NCBI RefSeq assembly: GCF_040796495.1 | Contig: NZ_JBFNQN010000007.1 | Location: 124,001 to 188,000, forward strand | Reading direction: 5' to 3' | Source: Kineococcus endophyticus | Lineage (GTDB): Bacteria > Actinomycetota > Actinomycetes > Actinomycetales > Kineococcaceae | Length of the DNA stretch: 64,000 nucleotides | Shown here: piece after piece, positions 25,523 to 33,938 of the stretch | Layout of the letters: each line of letters opens with the position of its first letter | How positions within the stretch are numbered: the first letter of the stretch is position 1 | The notes under the pieces: model-generated | What the model saw: the letters and a program-made list of their open reading frames with translations, nothing else | The model's database searches: none | What the model was told of the DNA's origin: nothing | Translations under genes and position numbers: made by a program

Positions 25523-25764
25523 CGCACCGCACCGGGCGCGGGCACGGGTGGGGCGGCGGGTCCCCTGACCCACCCTCACCGGACGGACCGACACACGGTG
25601 GTGCTGCGTGCTGGGTGCACCGTGGGTGGTGCGCGGTGCGGGGCTGCTCGGTGCGCGGAGACTCGAACTCCAGGCTGCCCTCCACCTCCAGCGAGTGGCC
25701 GTGTTCCCCGCCGGCCACTGCGGGTCGTGTCCGCTCCCGTCCGGTTACCGACTGCCGCCGCCCC
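25523..25764. other. Intergenic region after purE
   Basis: 242 nt between convergent genes. GGGTGG...CCACCC pairing around 25546-25576 could be a purE terminator. A short segment near 25656-25672 looks like a tRNA T-arm on the minus strand, but no acceptor stem or anticodon arm fits. No credible gene was found. Confidence 0.4.
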
Positions 25765-26250
25765 TCACCCCTCCGTCCAGTCCTGCTCCGTCCAGTCCAG
25801 CAGGTCGTGGGTCCAGTTCGCCTGCTGGATGCGGCCGTCGAGGGTGCGCAGCGTCCGCGCCACCTCGTCGGCCTGCCGGCGCAGGTCGGCGACGGGCAGG
25901 GCCGAGAGGTGCCGCAGCTCGCTGCGCAGGTGCCGCGTCCCCTGCCCGGCGGCGGCGTCGGCCGCCGACGTCAGCACGGCGTGCTGCAGGCGGAGCACGT
26001 CGCGGGTGGCGAGCGCGTCGGTCATCGTGCCGTCCGGGCCGAGGTCGACCCGGGAGTTCGTGCGGTTGACCTGCGCGATGAGCGTGCGCAGGCGCGTCAG
26101 GACCTCGCCCACCTCCACGAGCAGGGCGGCGGCGTCCTCGGCGGGCTCCTCGCCCTCCTGGTAGCGCGCGTTCGCCGCGATGCGGCTGCGCAGCTGCTCG
26201 ACCCGGCGCTGGGCGTCGGCGCGCTCGCTGAGCGCTTCGGCGATCTTCAC
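25765..26250 (-). CDS. DIP1984 family protein
   Basis: 161 aa, mostly helical. The N-terminal MKIAEALSERADAQRRVEQL and RSRIAANARYQEGEEPAED, then LIAQVNRTNSRV and a C-terminal LDGRIQQANWTHDL, match my memory of the DIP1984 family (named after a Corynebacterium diphtheriae protein, sometimes annotated septicolysin). Predicted soluble coiled-coil protein; biochemical role unknown. ATG at 26250. Divergent from the peptidase gene at 26343. Confidence 0.8.
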   Translation of the reverse strand: MKIAEALSERADAQRRVEQLRSRIAANARYQEGEEPAEDAAALLVEVGEVLTRLRTLIAQVNRTNSRVDLGPDGTMTDALATRDVLRLQHAVLTSAADAAAGQGTRHLRSELRHLSALPVADLRRQADEVARTLRTLDGRIQQANWTHDLLDWTEQDWTEG

Positions 26251-26342
26251 GTCGACGACCGTAGGCGGCGGACCGCACCCCGTCCACGGGGTTCCGCGAG
26301 CCTGTGGACAGCGGTCGGCACGGCCCCGGTAGCGTCGCCGCC

Positions 26343-27623
26343 GTGAGCTCCCGCACCGACGGCCCTCTGGTCACCGAGTCCCACCGCGTCGACGGGCACG
26401 ACGTCCACGAGCACGTGCTCACCGTGCCCCTCGACCACTCCGGGAACCTCCCGGGGACGCTGGAGGTGTTCGCGCGCGAGTACGTGCGCGACGGTCAGCA
26501 GGACGCCCCGCGGCTGGTGTTCTTCCAGGGCGGGCCGGGGAACCCCTCGCCCCGGCCGGAGGTCGTCGGCGGCTGGCTGGACCGGGCGCTGGAGGAGTTC
26601 CGCGTCGTCCTGCTCGACCAGCGCGGGACGGGCCGCTCGACACCGCTGGACCGGCAGTCGCTCACCGGGACCCCGGCGGAGCAGGCCGCGCTGCTGCGGC
26701 ACGTGCGCGCCGACTCCGTCGTCACCGACGCCGAACTCCTGCGGCAGGCCCTCGGTGGGGACACCTGGTCGGCGCTGGGCCAGAGCTACGGCGGGTTCTG
26801 CCTCACGACGTACCTCTCGCAGGCGCCGCAGGGGTTGCGGGAGGTGTTCGTCACCGCCGGGCTGCCGGGGATCGACAGGACGGCCGACGACGTCTACCGC
26901 GCCACCTACGCGCAGACCGCCCTCCGGAACGCCGAGTTCTTCCGGCGCTACCCCCGCGACCTCACCGTCGCCCAGCGCGTCGCCGACCACCTCGAGGCCG
27001 TCGAGGAGTTCCTGCCGACGGGGGAGCGCTTGTCGGGCAGGCGGTTCCGGACCCTGGGCATCGCGCTCGGCACGGTGTCGGGTTTCGACGCGCTGCACTT
27101 CGCCCTGGAGGACCCGTTCACGCGTGACGGACGACTGCGCGAGCGGTTCCTGCTGGAGGTGGGGCGGCGGCTGTCGTTCGCGGGGCAGCCGTTGTACGCC
27201 CTCGTCCACGAGAGCATCTACGCGCAGGGAGCGGCGACGGACTGGGCCGCCGAGCGGGTCCGCGGGGAGTTCGCGGAGTTCGCCCTGGACGCGCCGGAGT
27301 TCCGGTTCACCGGCGAGCACGTCTACCCCTGGCAGTTCGAGGAGGACCCGGCGCTCGTGCCGCTGCGCGAGGCCGCGCACCTGCTGGCCGCGGACGCCAC
27401 CCTGCCCCCGCTGTACGACGCCGAGGTGCTCGCGGCGAACACCGTCCCCGTCGCCGCGGCCGTCTACGTCGACGACATGTTCGTGCCGTACGAGTTCTCC
27501 GCGGCCACCGCCCGGGCGGTCCGCGGGGCCCGGACGTTCGTGACGAACGAGTACCAGCACGACGGACTGCGGATGGACGGGCGGCGACTGCTCGACGTGC
27601 TGCTGGACCTCGCTCGGAAGTGA
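26343..27623 (+). CDS. Alpha/beta hydrolase, proline iminopeptidase-like (S33)
   Basis: 426 aa cytosolic enzyme. FFQGGPGNPSP is the oxyanion-hole region (H-G-G-P-G type with Q), VVLLDQRGTGRSTPL follows, GQSYGGFCL is the nucleophile elbow with catalytic Ser, VDDMFVP may supply the Asp, and YQHDGLRM the His. Length and order fit prolyl aminopeptidases of peptidase family S33, which release N-terminal Pro from peptides. GTG at 26343 has no Shine-Dalgarno but a TAGCGT hexamer ends 7 nt before it, so a leaderless mRNA is possible. Confidence 0.88.
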   Translation: MSSRTDGPLVTESHRVDGHDVHEHVLTVPLDHSGNLPGTLEVFAREYVRDGQQDAPRLVFFQGGPGNPSPRPEVVGGWLDRALEEFRVVLLDQRGTGRSTPLDRQSLTGTPAEQAALLRHVRADSVVTDAELLRQALGGDTWSALGQSYGGFCLTTYLSQAPQGLREVFVTAGLPGIDRTADDVYRATYAQTALRNAEFFRRYPRDLTVAQRVADHLEAVEEFLPTGERLSGRRFRTLGIALGTVSGFDALHFALEDPFTRDGRLRERFLLEVGRRLSFAGQPLYALVHESIYAQGAATDWAAERVRGEFAEFALDAPEFRFTGEHVYPWQFEEDPALVPLREAAHLLAADATLPPLYDAEVLAANTVPVAAAVYVDDMFVPYEFSAATARAVRGARTFVTNEYQHDGLRMDGRRLLDVLLDLARK

Positions 27624-27671
27624 TGCGCGCGGGCACCTAGCGCGCAAACTGCCCAAGGTCAAGGGTTGTCT

Positions 27672-27693
27672 GTGTGCAGTCTGTGCAGCACAC
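27672..27693. promoter_or_regulatory. Inverted repeat upstream of the subtilase gene
   Basis: GTGTGC (27672-27677) and GCACAC (27688-27693) form a 6-bp inverted repeat. Overlapping it, TGTGCAG occurs twice as a direct repeat (27673-27679, 27682-27688). It sits 37 nt before the GTG of the S8 protease gene. A TTGTCT hexamer (27666-27671) precedes it. Could be an operator; evidence is pattern only. Confidence 0.35.
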
Positions 27694-27729
27694 TCTGCCC
27701 GGTTGATCCGTTTGAGGCAGGGAGGCCCC

Positions 27730-29502
27730 GTGCGCAAGATCGTCCTGTCGGCCGCGATGAGCACCGCGCTGCTCGCGACGACGCTGGCGGTGACGCAGTC
27801 CGCGTCCGCCGACCCCAGTTCCAGCTCCACCACCGGGACCACCACGAGCACGCAGAAGGGTGCGGCCACCGTCCAGCAGGGCACGACCCGCTACGTCGTC
27901 CTCTACGACGCCGGCGTCAGCGACGCCCTGGCCCGCACCGCGATCGCCCAGGCCGGCGGCACCGTGCTGTCCAGCAACGCGCAGGTCGGGTACGCGCTCG
28001 TGGAGAGCTCGGCCGCCGACTTCGCCACCAAGGCCGACGGCGCCGCCGGCCTGGTGGGGGCCGCGGCCGACCGCAGCATCGGCAAGGCGCCGGCCGACGC
28101 CGTCTCCGGCGCGGACGCCGTCGAGAAGCTCACGGACGCCGAACGCGCCACCCTCGCCGGTCGCGCGTCCCTGAAGTCCCTGGCCGCCAAGGCCAAGGGC
28201 GCCGAACCCCTGGCGTCGCTGCAGTGGGACATGCGGGCCATCGGCGCGACCCCGGACGGTTCCTACAAGGTCCAGCCCGGCAGCAAGAAGGTCACCGTCG
28301 GCATCATCGACACCGGCGTCGACGGCACCCACCCCGACATCGCCCCGAACTTCGACCGGGCCGGCAGCCGGAACTTCGTCACGGACATGCCCGACATCGA
28401 CGGACCGTGCGAGGTGACGAGCTGCGTCGACCCCGTCGACGTGGACGACGACGGCCACGGGACCCACGTCGCCAGCACCATCGGCTCGCCGGTCAACGGC
28501 CTCGGGATCGCCGGTGTCGCACCGAACGTGAACCTCGTCAACCTGCGCGCCGGTCAGGACTCCGGGTACTTCTTCCTGCAGCCCACCCTCGACGCGCTGA
28601 CGTTCGCCGGGGACTCCGGCGTCGACGTCGTCAACATGAGCTTCTACGTCGACCCGTGGCTCTACAACTGCCAGGCCAACCCGGCCGACTCCCCGGCCGA
28701 GCAGGCCCAGCAGCGTGTCATCGTCGCGGCCGTGCAGCGCGCGATCGACTACGCCCGCAGCAAGGGTGTGCTCCCGATCTCGGCCAGCGGCAACGAGGCC
28801 ACCGACCTCGGGGCCCCCGGCGTCGACTCCTCCAGCCCCGACTACCCGGTCGACGCCGACGGGAACCCCACCCAGGCCCGCGACCGCACCATCGACAACT
28901 CCACCTGCCTCAACGTGCCCGCCGAGAGCAACGGCGTGGTGACGGTGAACTCGACCGGTCCGTCCGGCCGCAAGGCGTACTACTCGAACTTCGGCACCGA
29001 GCAGTCCGACGTCTCCGCCCCCGGCGGCGACGCGTACGACACCGCCAACGGCCGCACGTCGCCCGCCGGGATGATCCTCGCCGCCTACCCGGCGAACGTC
29101 GCCAAGGCCGAGGGCACGATCGACGCCAAGGGCGAGCCGAACACCCCGTTCGTCCTGCGCCAGAAGACGAAGGACGGCAAGGACGCGTACTACCAGTACC
29201 TGCAGGGCACCTCGATGGCCGCCCCGCACGCCGCCGGTGTCGCCGCCCTCGTCGTCAGCGAGTACGGCAAGCCCGACAAGGCCCACCCCGGCACGCTGAC
29301 CCTCGACCCGGCGGTCACCCAGGCGATCCTGCTGGGGACGGCGACGGACACCCCGTGCCCGGTGCCGGCGGAGTTCACCTACCGCCGCGTCACCGCGAAC
29401 GGCCCCGTCACCTCGACGGCGACCTGCGCGGGCACGACCGACGACAACGGGTTCTACGGCGAAGGGATCGTCAACGCGCTGACCGCGGTCACCGAGTTCT
29501 GA
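27730..29502 (+). CDS. Secreted subtilisin-like serine protease (S8)
   Basis: 590 aa preproenzyme. A Sec signal peptide (KIVLSAAMSTALLATTLAV, cleavage near SASA-DP) is followed by an inhibitor-like propeptide (RYVVLYDAGVSDALARTAI, about 55-73). In the catalytic domain Asp is in IIDTGVDGTHPDI (about 197), His in DDDGHGTHVAST (about 247), the oxyanion Asn in SASGNEA, and Ser in GTSMAAPHAAG (about 497). Extracellular peptidase. GTG at 27730 follows AGGGAGG. A strong hairpin terminator follows the stop. Confidence 0.93.
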   Translation: MRKIVLSAAMSTALLATTLAVTQSASADPSSSSTTGTTTSTQKGAATVQQGTTRYVVLYDAGVSDALARTAIAQAGGTVLSSNAQVGYALVESSAADFATKADGAAGLVGAAADRSIGKAPADAVSGADAVEKLTDAERATLAGRASLKSLAAKAKGAEPLASLQWDMRAIGATPDGSYKVQPGSKKVTVGIIDTGVDGTHPDIAPNFDRAGSRNFVTDMPDIDGPCEVTSCVDPVDVDDDGHGTHVASTIGSPVNGLGIAGVAPNVNLVNLRAGQDSGYFFLQPTLDALTFAGDSGVDVVNMSFYVDPWLYNCQANPADSPAEQAQQRVIVAAVQRAIDYARSKGVLPISASGNEATDLGAPGVDSSSPDYPVDADGNPTQARDRTIDNSTCLNVPAESNGVVTVNSTGPSGRKAYYSNFGTEQSDVSAPGGDAYDTANGRTSPAGMILAAYPANVAKAEGTIDAKGEPNTPFVLRQKTKDGKDAYYQYLQGTSMAAPHAAGVAALVVSEYGKPDKAHPGTLTLDPAVTQAILLGTATDTPCPVPAEFTYRRVTANGPVTSTATCAGTTDDNGFYGEGIVNALTAVTEF

Positions 29503-29517
29503 TCCCGCTCCTGGCAG

Positions 29518-29555
29518 GAGAACGCCCCGTCGGCTGCGGCCGGCGGGGCGTTCTC
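29518..29555. terminator. Bidirectional hairpin terminator
   Basis: GAGAACGCCCCG (29518-29529) pairs exactly with CGGGGCGTTCTC (29544-29555) around a 14-nt loop that can itself pair. It lies between the convergent S8 protease and LCP genes and can serve both. Confidence 0.85.
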
Positions 29556-29568
29556 GTCGCTGCGGGGG

Positions 29569-30813
29569 TCAGGCGACCAGGGAGCGCAGCGCCTCGGTGT
29601 CGTCGTTCTTCAGGTCCGTGAACATGGCCAGCGCCTTCTCGGTGTCCCACTTCACCGCGATCCCGTGACCCGTGCGGTAGTTCGGGTCCGAGACGGGCAC
29701 GGTCATCGAGATCCCGCCGGTGCCGGTCGCGGCGCGCATGCCGCGCAGGAACCCGACGAGGTCGGTGAGCGAGGAGTCGTCGTCCACGGTCACCGCGCTC
29801 CCGCCCGCGGAGGCGAGGGGGAACGCGCGGAACGGGTTCAGCAGGGTCGACGGGCTGGCGGCCTTGGACGTGATGGCGCCGAGGAGTTCACGTTGGCGCT
29901 GCACCCGCCCGAAGTCGCCCTGGACGTCGGTGTACCGGTAGCGCGCGTACCCGAGGGCGGTCTTGCCGTCCATCTGCTGGCACCCCGCCGCGATGTTCAA
30001 CCCCGCCCGCACGTCGTCCACGGCCTTCGCCGGGCACATCGTGACCCCGCCGACGGCGTTGACGATCTGCGCGAAGCCGCCGAAACCGGTCTCGACGTAG
30101 TGGTCGATGCGCAACCCCGAGACCTGCTCGACCGTCTCCATGAGCAGCGGGGCGCCGCCGATCGCGAACGCGGCGTTGATCTTGTTCTTCCCGTGGCCCG
30201 GGATGGGGACCCACGAGTCGCGCGGGACGCTGATGAGCGCCGCGGGTCCGCCGCCGTCGGGGACGTGCAGCAGCATGATCGTGTCGGTGCGCTGGCCGGA
30301 GATGTCCGCGCCGCCCGCGGAGTACTCCGCGATCTCCTCCGGGCTCAGGCCGTCGCGCGAGTCGGACCCGACGACGAGGTACGTCGTCCCGGGGGTCGCG
30401 GCCGGACGCTCGCCGGTGGACGCCGCCGCGATCTGGTCGACGGAGGACCACCCGCGCCACGCCAGGGCGACGGGGTAGGTGACGGCCAGGACCACGAGGA
30501 CCGCGACGACGGCCAGGACGCGGCGTCGGCGGACGTGGGGGCGGCGGGCACGCGCGGGGCGGGGCGCCGGGGTCCGCGGCCGCTCGGCCGGGGGAGCGCC
30601 ACCCTCGTCGAGGTCCCGGTGCTGGTCCCGGGGCTGGTCCCGGTACTGGTCACGGTGCGGGTCGGGCCGCTGGAGCTCGGCGAGCCGCTGCTCACGGCCC
30701 GGGGTCTGCGCCGCGGGACGGGCGGAGCCGCGACGGGGCTTGCCGTAGGTGGTGGAGTGCCAGCGCTGCGCCTCGTCGGCGGAGGTGTCTCGCTCGGGGG
30801 GCTCGGCGGGCAT
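29569..30813 (-). CDS. LytR-CpsA-Psr (LCP) family glycopolymer ligase
   Basis: 414 aa. A cytosolic Arg/Pro/Asp-rich N-terminus with an R-D-Q/H repeat (HRDQYRDQPRDQHRDLD, about 53-69), one helix (RVLAVVAVLVVLAVTYPVAL, about 98-117), then the LCP domain: TYLVVGSDSRDGL, DTIMLLHVP, ALISVPRDSWVPIPG-HGKNKINAAFA, GGVTMCPAKAVDD and ALGYARYRYTDVQGDFGRVQRQRELL. The Arg and Asp residues that bind the polyprenyl pyrophosphate are present. Attaches glycopolymers to peptidoglycan; in mycobacteria an LCP protein (Lcp1) attaches arabinogalactan. ATG at 30813. Confidence 0.92.
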   Translation of the reverse strand: MPAEPPERDTSADEAQRWHSTTYGKPRRGSARPAAQTPGREQRLAELQRPDPHRDQYRDQPRDQHRDLDEGGAPPAERPRTPAPRPARARRPHVRRRRVLAVVAVLVVLAVTYPVALAWRGWSSVDQIAAASTGERPAATPGTTYLVVGSDSRDGLSPEEIAEYSAGGADISGQRTDTIMLLHVPDGGGPAALISVPRDSWVPIPGHGKNKINAAFAIGGAPLLMETVEQVSGLRIDHYVETGFGGFAQIVNAVGGVTMCPAKAVDDVRAGLNIAAGCQQMDGKTALGYARYRYTDVQGDFGRVQRQRELLGAITSKAASPSTLLNPFRAFPLASAGGSAVTVDDDSSLTDLVGFLRGMRAATGTGGISMTVPVSDPNYRTGHGIAVKWDTEKALAMFTDLKNDDTEALRSLVA

Positions 30814-30862
30814 GCGCACCACCGTACGGCCGCTCCCGCACCGCACCCGGCCCTGCACACGC

Positions 30863-30920
30863 GGAAAACACACTTTCCGCCCCGGCCGAGCGCCTCGGCG
30901 GGGCGGAAAGTGTGTTTTCC
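30863..30920. repeat. Palindromic element, intergenic copy A
   Basis: Left arm 30863-30884 and right arm 30899-30920 are exact 22-nt inverted repeats; the 14-nt centre can extend the stem (GCCGAG/CTCGGC) apart from one unpaired base. Lies between the ugd stop (30956) and the LCP start (30813), so it may terminate ugd. Read in one frame it encodes AENTLSAP...GAESVFSTR on the plus strand and nearly the same peptide on the minus strand. Related to the copies at 43642-43698 and 44398-44455. Confidence 0.9.
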
Positions 30921-30955
30921 ACGCGGGGTCGCGCGGGTCAGGGCGCGGGGTGGCG

Positions 30956-32284
30956 TCAGGCGCGCGGGCGGCCCAGCGCGCGGTAGGTCCAGCCCGCGGC
31001 GCGCCAGCGGGCGGGGTCGAGGGCGTTGCGGCCGTCGAGGATGCGCTTCTCCTTGACCAGGGAGGAGATCGTGGCCGGTTCCAGGTCGCGGTACTCCTTC
31101 CACTCGGTCAGCAGGAGGACGACGTCGGCGCCGCGGACGGCCTCGGTGACGGTCTCGGCGTAGGAGATGTCCGGGACGGCCTTGCGGGCGTTGTCCAGCG
31201 CGGCGGGGTCGGTGAGGACCACGTCGCCGCCCTGCAGGCGGATCTGCGCGGCGACGTTGAGGGCGGGGGAGTCGCGGATGTCGTCCGACAGCGGCTTGAA
31301 GGCCGCGCCGAGGACGGCGACGCGCTTGCCGATGAGGGAGCCGTCGCAGACCTCGCGGGCCAGGTCGACCATGCGGATCCGGCGGCGCATGTTGATGGAG
31401 TCGACCTCGCGCAGGAAGGTCAGGGTCTGGTCGGCGCCGAGCTCGCCGGCGCGGGCCATGAACGCGCGGATGTCCTTGGGCAGGCAGCCGCCGCCGAAGC
31501 CGAGGCCGGCGTTGAGGAACTTGCGGCCGATGCGGTCGTCGTGGCCGATGGCGTCGGCGAGCTGGGTGACGTCGGCGTTGACCTTCTCGCAGAGCTCGGC
31601 CATCGCGTTGATGAAGGAGATCTTGGTGGCCAGGAACGAGTTCGCGGCGACCTTGACCAGCTCGGCGGTCTGGTAGTCCGTGACGATGAGCGGGGTGCCG
31701 CGCCCCAGCGGGGTGGCGTAGACCTCGTCGAGCAGCGCCTTGGCGGCCTTGCCCTCGGGGGTGGTCTGCCCGCCGGCGACGCCGTAGACGAGGCGGTCGG
31801 GGGTCAGGGTGTCCTCGACGGCGTGCCCCTCGCGCAGGAACTCCGGGTTCCACGCCAGCGCCGCACCCGGCTCGGACGCGGCGACCTTGGCGGCCAACCG
31901 GGCGGCGGTGCCGACCGGGACGGTGGACTTGCCGACGACGAGCTCGCCCGGGCTGACGTGCGGCAGCAGGGAGTCCACGGCCGCGTCGACGTACTTCATG
32001 TCGGCGGCGAACTCGCCACGCTTCTGGGGGGTGCCGACGCAGACGAAGTGGACGGCCGAGCCCGCGGCGGCCGACATGTCGGTCGTGAACGTCAGGCGGC
32101 CGGTGGCCATGGTGCGCTCGAGCAGTTCGGGCAGGCCCGGTTCGAAGAACGGGGCCCGAGCGGCCTGCAGGGCCGCGACCTTCTCAGGGTCGACGTCGAT
32201 CCCGATGACCTCGTGCCCCAGCTCGGCCATGCACGCAGCATGGACGGCGCCGAGGTAGCCACATCCGATGACAGTCATCCGCAT
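30956..32284 (-). CDS. ugd: UDP-glucose 6-dehydrogenase
   Basis: 442 aa. N-terminal NAD fold MTVIGCGYLGAVHAACMAEL, GEFAADMKYV and STVPVGTAARL, the catalytic Cys in GFGGGCLPKDIRAF (about residue 260), and the C-terminal UDP-binding domain VLGAAFKPLSDDIRDSPAL. Oxidises UDP-glucose to UDP-glucuronate for surface glycans. Start ATG 32284 (a second ATG is two codons in). No Shine-Dalgarno, but TACTCT ends 7 nt before the ATG, so the mRNA may be leaderless. The upstream open frame is not needed. Confidence 0.93.
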   Translation of the reverse strand: MRMTVIGCGYLGAVHAACMAELGHEVIGIDVDPEKVAALQAARAPFFEPGLPELLERTMATGRLTFTTDMSAAAGSAVHFVCVGTPQKRGEFAADMKYVDAAVDSLLPHVSPGELVVGKSTVPVGTAARLAAKVAASEPGAALAWNPEFLREGHAVEDTLTPDRLVYGVAGGQTTPEGKAAKALLDEVYATPLGRGTPLIVTDYQTAELVKVAANSFLATKISFINAMAELCEKVNADVTQLADAIGHDDRIGRKFLNAGLGFGGGCLPKDIRAFMARAGELGADQTLTFLREVDSINMRRRIRMVDLAREVCDGSLIGKRVAVLGAAFKPLSDDIRDSPALNVAAQIRLQGGDVVLTDPAALDNARKAVPDISYAETVTEAVRGADVVLLLTEWKEYRDLEPATISSLVKEKRILDGRNALDPARWRAAGWTYRALGRPRA

Positions 32285-32490
32285 GACGCGCAGAGTAGCG
32301 ACACGTACGCGGTGTGAACACATCCGCGGCCGGACGGGGGACTGAGACCCGCGTCTCGTGGAGCTCCCGTGAGCACGATCCGGCCATCGTGTGACCGAGC
32401 ACGCAGGAAGTCGTGACACTCTGTGCCTCAAGATTCGGCCGTTCGGGGTCGAGACCTGCAGCTGACGGCACGTCCCACCGGAAGGTCACC

Positions 32491-33552
32491 ATGCGCTTGC
32501 GTCCTCGCACCCTCGGCCTCGCGGCCGCCCTCGCGGTCAGCACGGCCCTCGTCGCCGGGGGCGCGCCTGCGACCGCCAGCCCCGGTGTCACCCTCAAGGC
32601 CGCCGAGGCCTACCGCGTCTACGGCGCCGACCGCGTCGGCACCGCCATCGCCGCGTCCACGTCCTTCTCCAGCCAGGGCGCGGACTCGGTCGTCCTGACC
32701 CGGTCGGACACCTTCGCCGACGCCCTCGCCGGCGCCCCGCTGGCCTCCGACAAGAGCGGTCCGCTGCTCATGACGTCGCGCACGGCGCTGCAGCCCGAGG
32801 TCGCGGCGGCCATCAAGAACGTCCTCAAGCCGGGCGGGACGGTGTACCTCCTCGGTGACGGCAACGCGCTGTCGGCCGGCGTCGAGAGCTCCGTCAAGGC
32901 CCTGGGCTTCCCCACCCAGCGGGTCTCGGGGTCGGACCGCTTCGGCACCGCCGTCGAGATCGCCAAGCTCCTGCCCCAGGCGCAGACCGTCTCGGTCGTC
33001 ACCGGCTGGAACTTCCCCGACGGCCTCGCGGCGGGCGCGCTCATGGGCGTGCAGGAGGAGACGACGAAGCACAGCATCGGTGTCGTCCTGCTGAGCGACG
33101 GCGGGAACCTCGGCTCGACGACCCAGAACTACCTGGGCTCGCGCACCTTCGCGACCAAGCTCGCCATCGGCGGCACGGCCGTGACCGCCGTCGGGCGCGG
33201 CACGAGCGGCTGGGCCCAGCTGGCCGGCAACGACCGCTACGAGACCGCCGGCCTCGTCGCCCAGCAGTTCACCTCGAACGCGTTCTTCAAGGACGCGACG
33301 ACGATCGTCGGTGTCGCCACGGGCGAGAACTGGCCCGACGCGCTGTCGGGGTCGGCGCTCATGGCCTACGCCGGCGGCCCGATGCTGCTGACCGCGAAGG
33401 GTTCGCTGCCGGACAGCACGAAGAACGCGATCAACGTCCTCAAGGCCGACGCGTCCACGAACGGCAAGTCCATCCAGAACGTCCTGGTCTTCGGTGACCA
33501 GAACTCGGTGTCGGACAACGCCTACAACGCGGTGGTCGCGGCCGCGGGCTGA
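32491..33552 (+). CDS. Secreted cell wall-binding repeat 2 (CWB2) protein
   Basis: 353 aa. A signal peptide (LGLAAALAVSTALVAGGAPATA, cleavage near residue 28) is followed by three CWB2 repeats of about 100 residues: YRVYGADRVGTAIAASTSF...FADALAGAPLA, QRVSGSDRFGTAVEIAKLL...FPDGLAAGALMG, and AQLAGNDRYETAGLVAQQF...WPDALSGSALMA. In clostridia this module binds anionic wall polymers (family knowledge). No catalytic domain is attached. ATG at 32491 with GGAAGG upstream. Confidence 0.88.
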   Translation: MRLRPRTLGLAAALAVSTALVAGGAPATASPGVTLKAAEAYRVYGADRVGTAIAASTSFSSQGADSVVLTRSDTFADALAGAPLASDKSGPLLMTSRTALQPEVAAAIKNVLKPGGTVYLLGDGNALSAGVESSVKALGFPTQRVSGSDRFGTAVEIAKLLPQAQTVSVVTGWNFPDGLAAGALMGVQEETTKHSIGVVLLSDGGNLGSTTQNYLGSRTFATKLAIGGTAVTAVGRGTSGWAQLAGNDRYETAGLVAQQFTSNAFFKDATTIVGVATGENWPDALSGSALMAYAGGPMLLTAKGSLPDSTKNAINVLKADASTNGKSIQNVLVFGDQNSVSDNAYNAVVAAAG

Positions 33553-33561
33553 CCCGCAACC

Positions 33562-33936
33562 TCAGTCCTGGACGGGCCCGTCACCCTCGTGGTGGCGGGC
33601 CTGTTCCGGTGTGGGGGCCTCGTCGAGCGCGAGCCGGCGGGCGAGTTCGGTGACCGTCTCCTCCAGGTGCCGCGCGCGCCGGTAGGAGGACACGACGAAC
33701 CCCAGGAACGCGATGACCAGCCCGTACAGGAGCAGGTCCGCGCCGCGGCCGACGCCGACGACGTTCGCCGCGGCCGTCACCGCCGTCGGGACGAGGATGC
33801 TGGCGACGGCGAGCGCCACGAGCGCCCCCAGCAGCAACCGCCGCACGGCCTGGTGCCGCGCGCCCGCGGTGCTGCGGACGAGGACGATCCCGACGACGAG
33901 CACGACGGCGATGAGCAGGACCTGGATGGCGAGCAC
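33562..33936 (-). CDS. DUF2304 membrane protein
   Basis: 124 aa. Three helices (AIQVLLIAVVLVVGIVLV, about 3-20; LLGALVALAVASILVPTAVT; LLLYGLVIAFLGFVVSSYRR) then a charged helical tail, the layout of DUF2304 proteins that pair with dolichol-phosphate-mannose-synthase-like GT2 enzymes. GTG at 33936 lies 2 nt after the stop of the GT2 gene, so the two are one unit. Probably a membrane partner of that enzyme. Confidence 0.8.
   Translation of the reverse strand: MLAIQVLLIAVVLVVGIVLVRSTAGARHQAVRRLLLGALVALAVASILVPTAVTAAANVVGVGRGADLLLYGLVIAFLGFVVSSYRRARHLEETVTELARRLALDEAPTPEQARHHEGDGPVQD
33575..33601. terminator. Hairpin inside the 3' end of the DUF2304 gene
   Basis: GGCCCGTCACC (33575-33585) pairs with GGTGGCGGGCC (33591-33601) with one wobble pair and a 5-nt loop. 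It lies 23 nt after the CWB2 stop and can terminate that gene although it is within the last codons of the convergent gene. Confidence 0.6.
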
Positions 33937-33938
33937 GA

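Noticed and set aside
25656-25672. tRNA T-arm-like sequence (GGAG-TTCGAGT-CTCC on the minus strand)
   Set aside because: No matching acceptor stem, D-arm or anticodon arm could be placed within 100 nt on either side.
30692-30922. 76-codon minus-strand frame starting MENTLSAP
   Set aside because: It is just the palindromic element read on the reverse strand and continuing into the LCP gene out of frame; not a separate gene.
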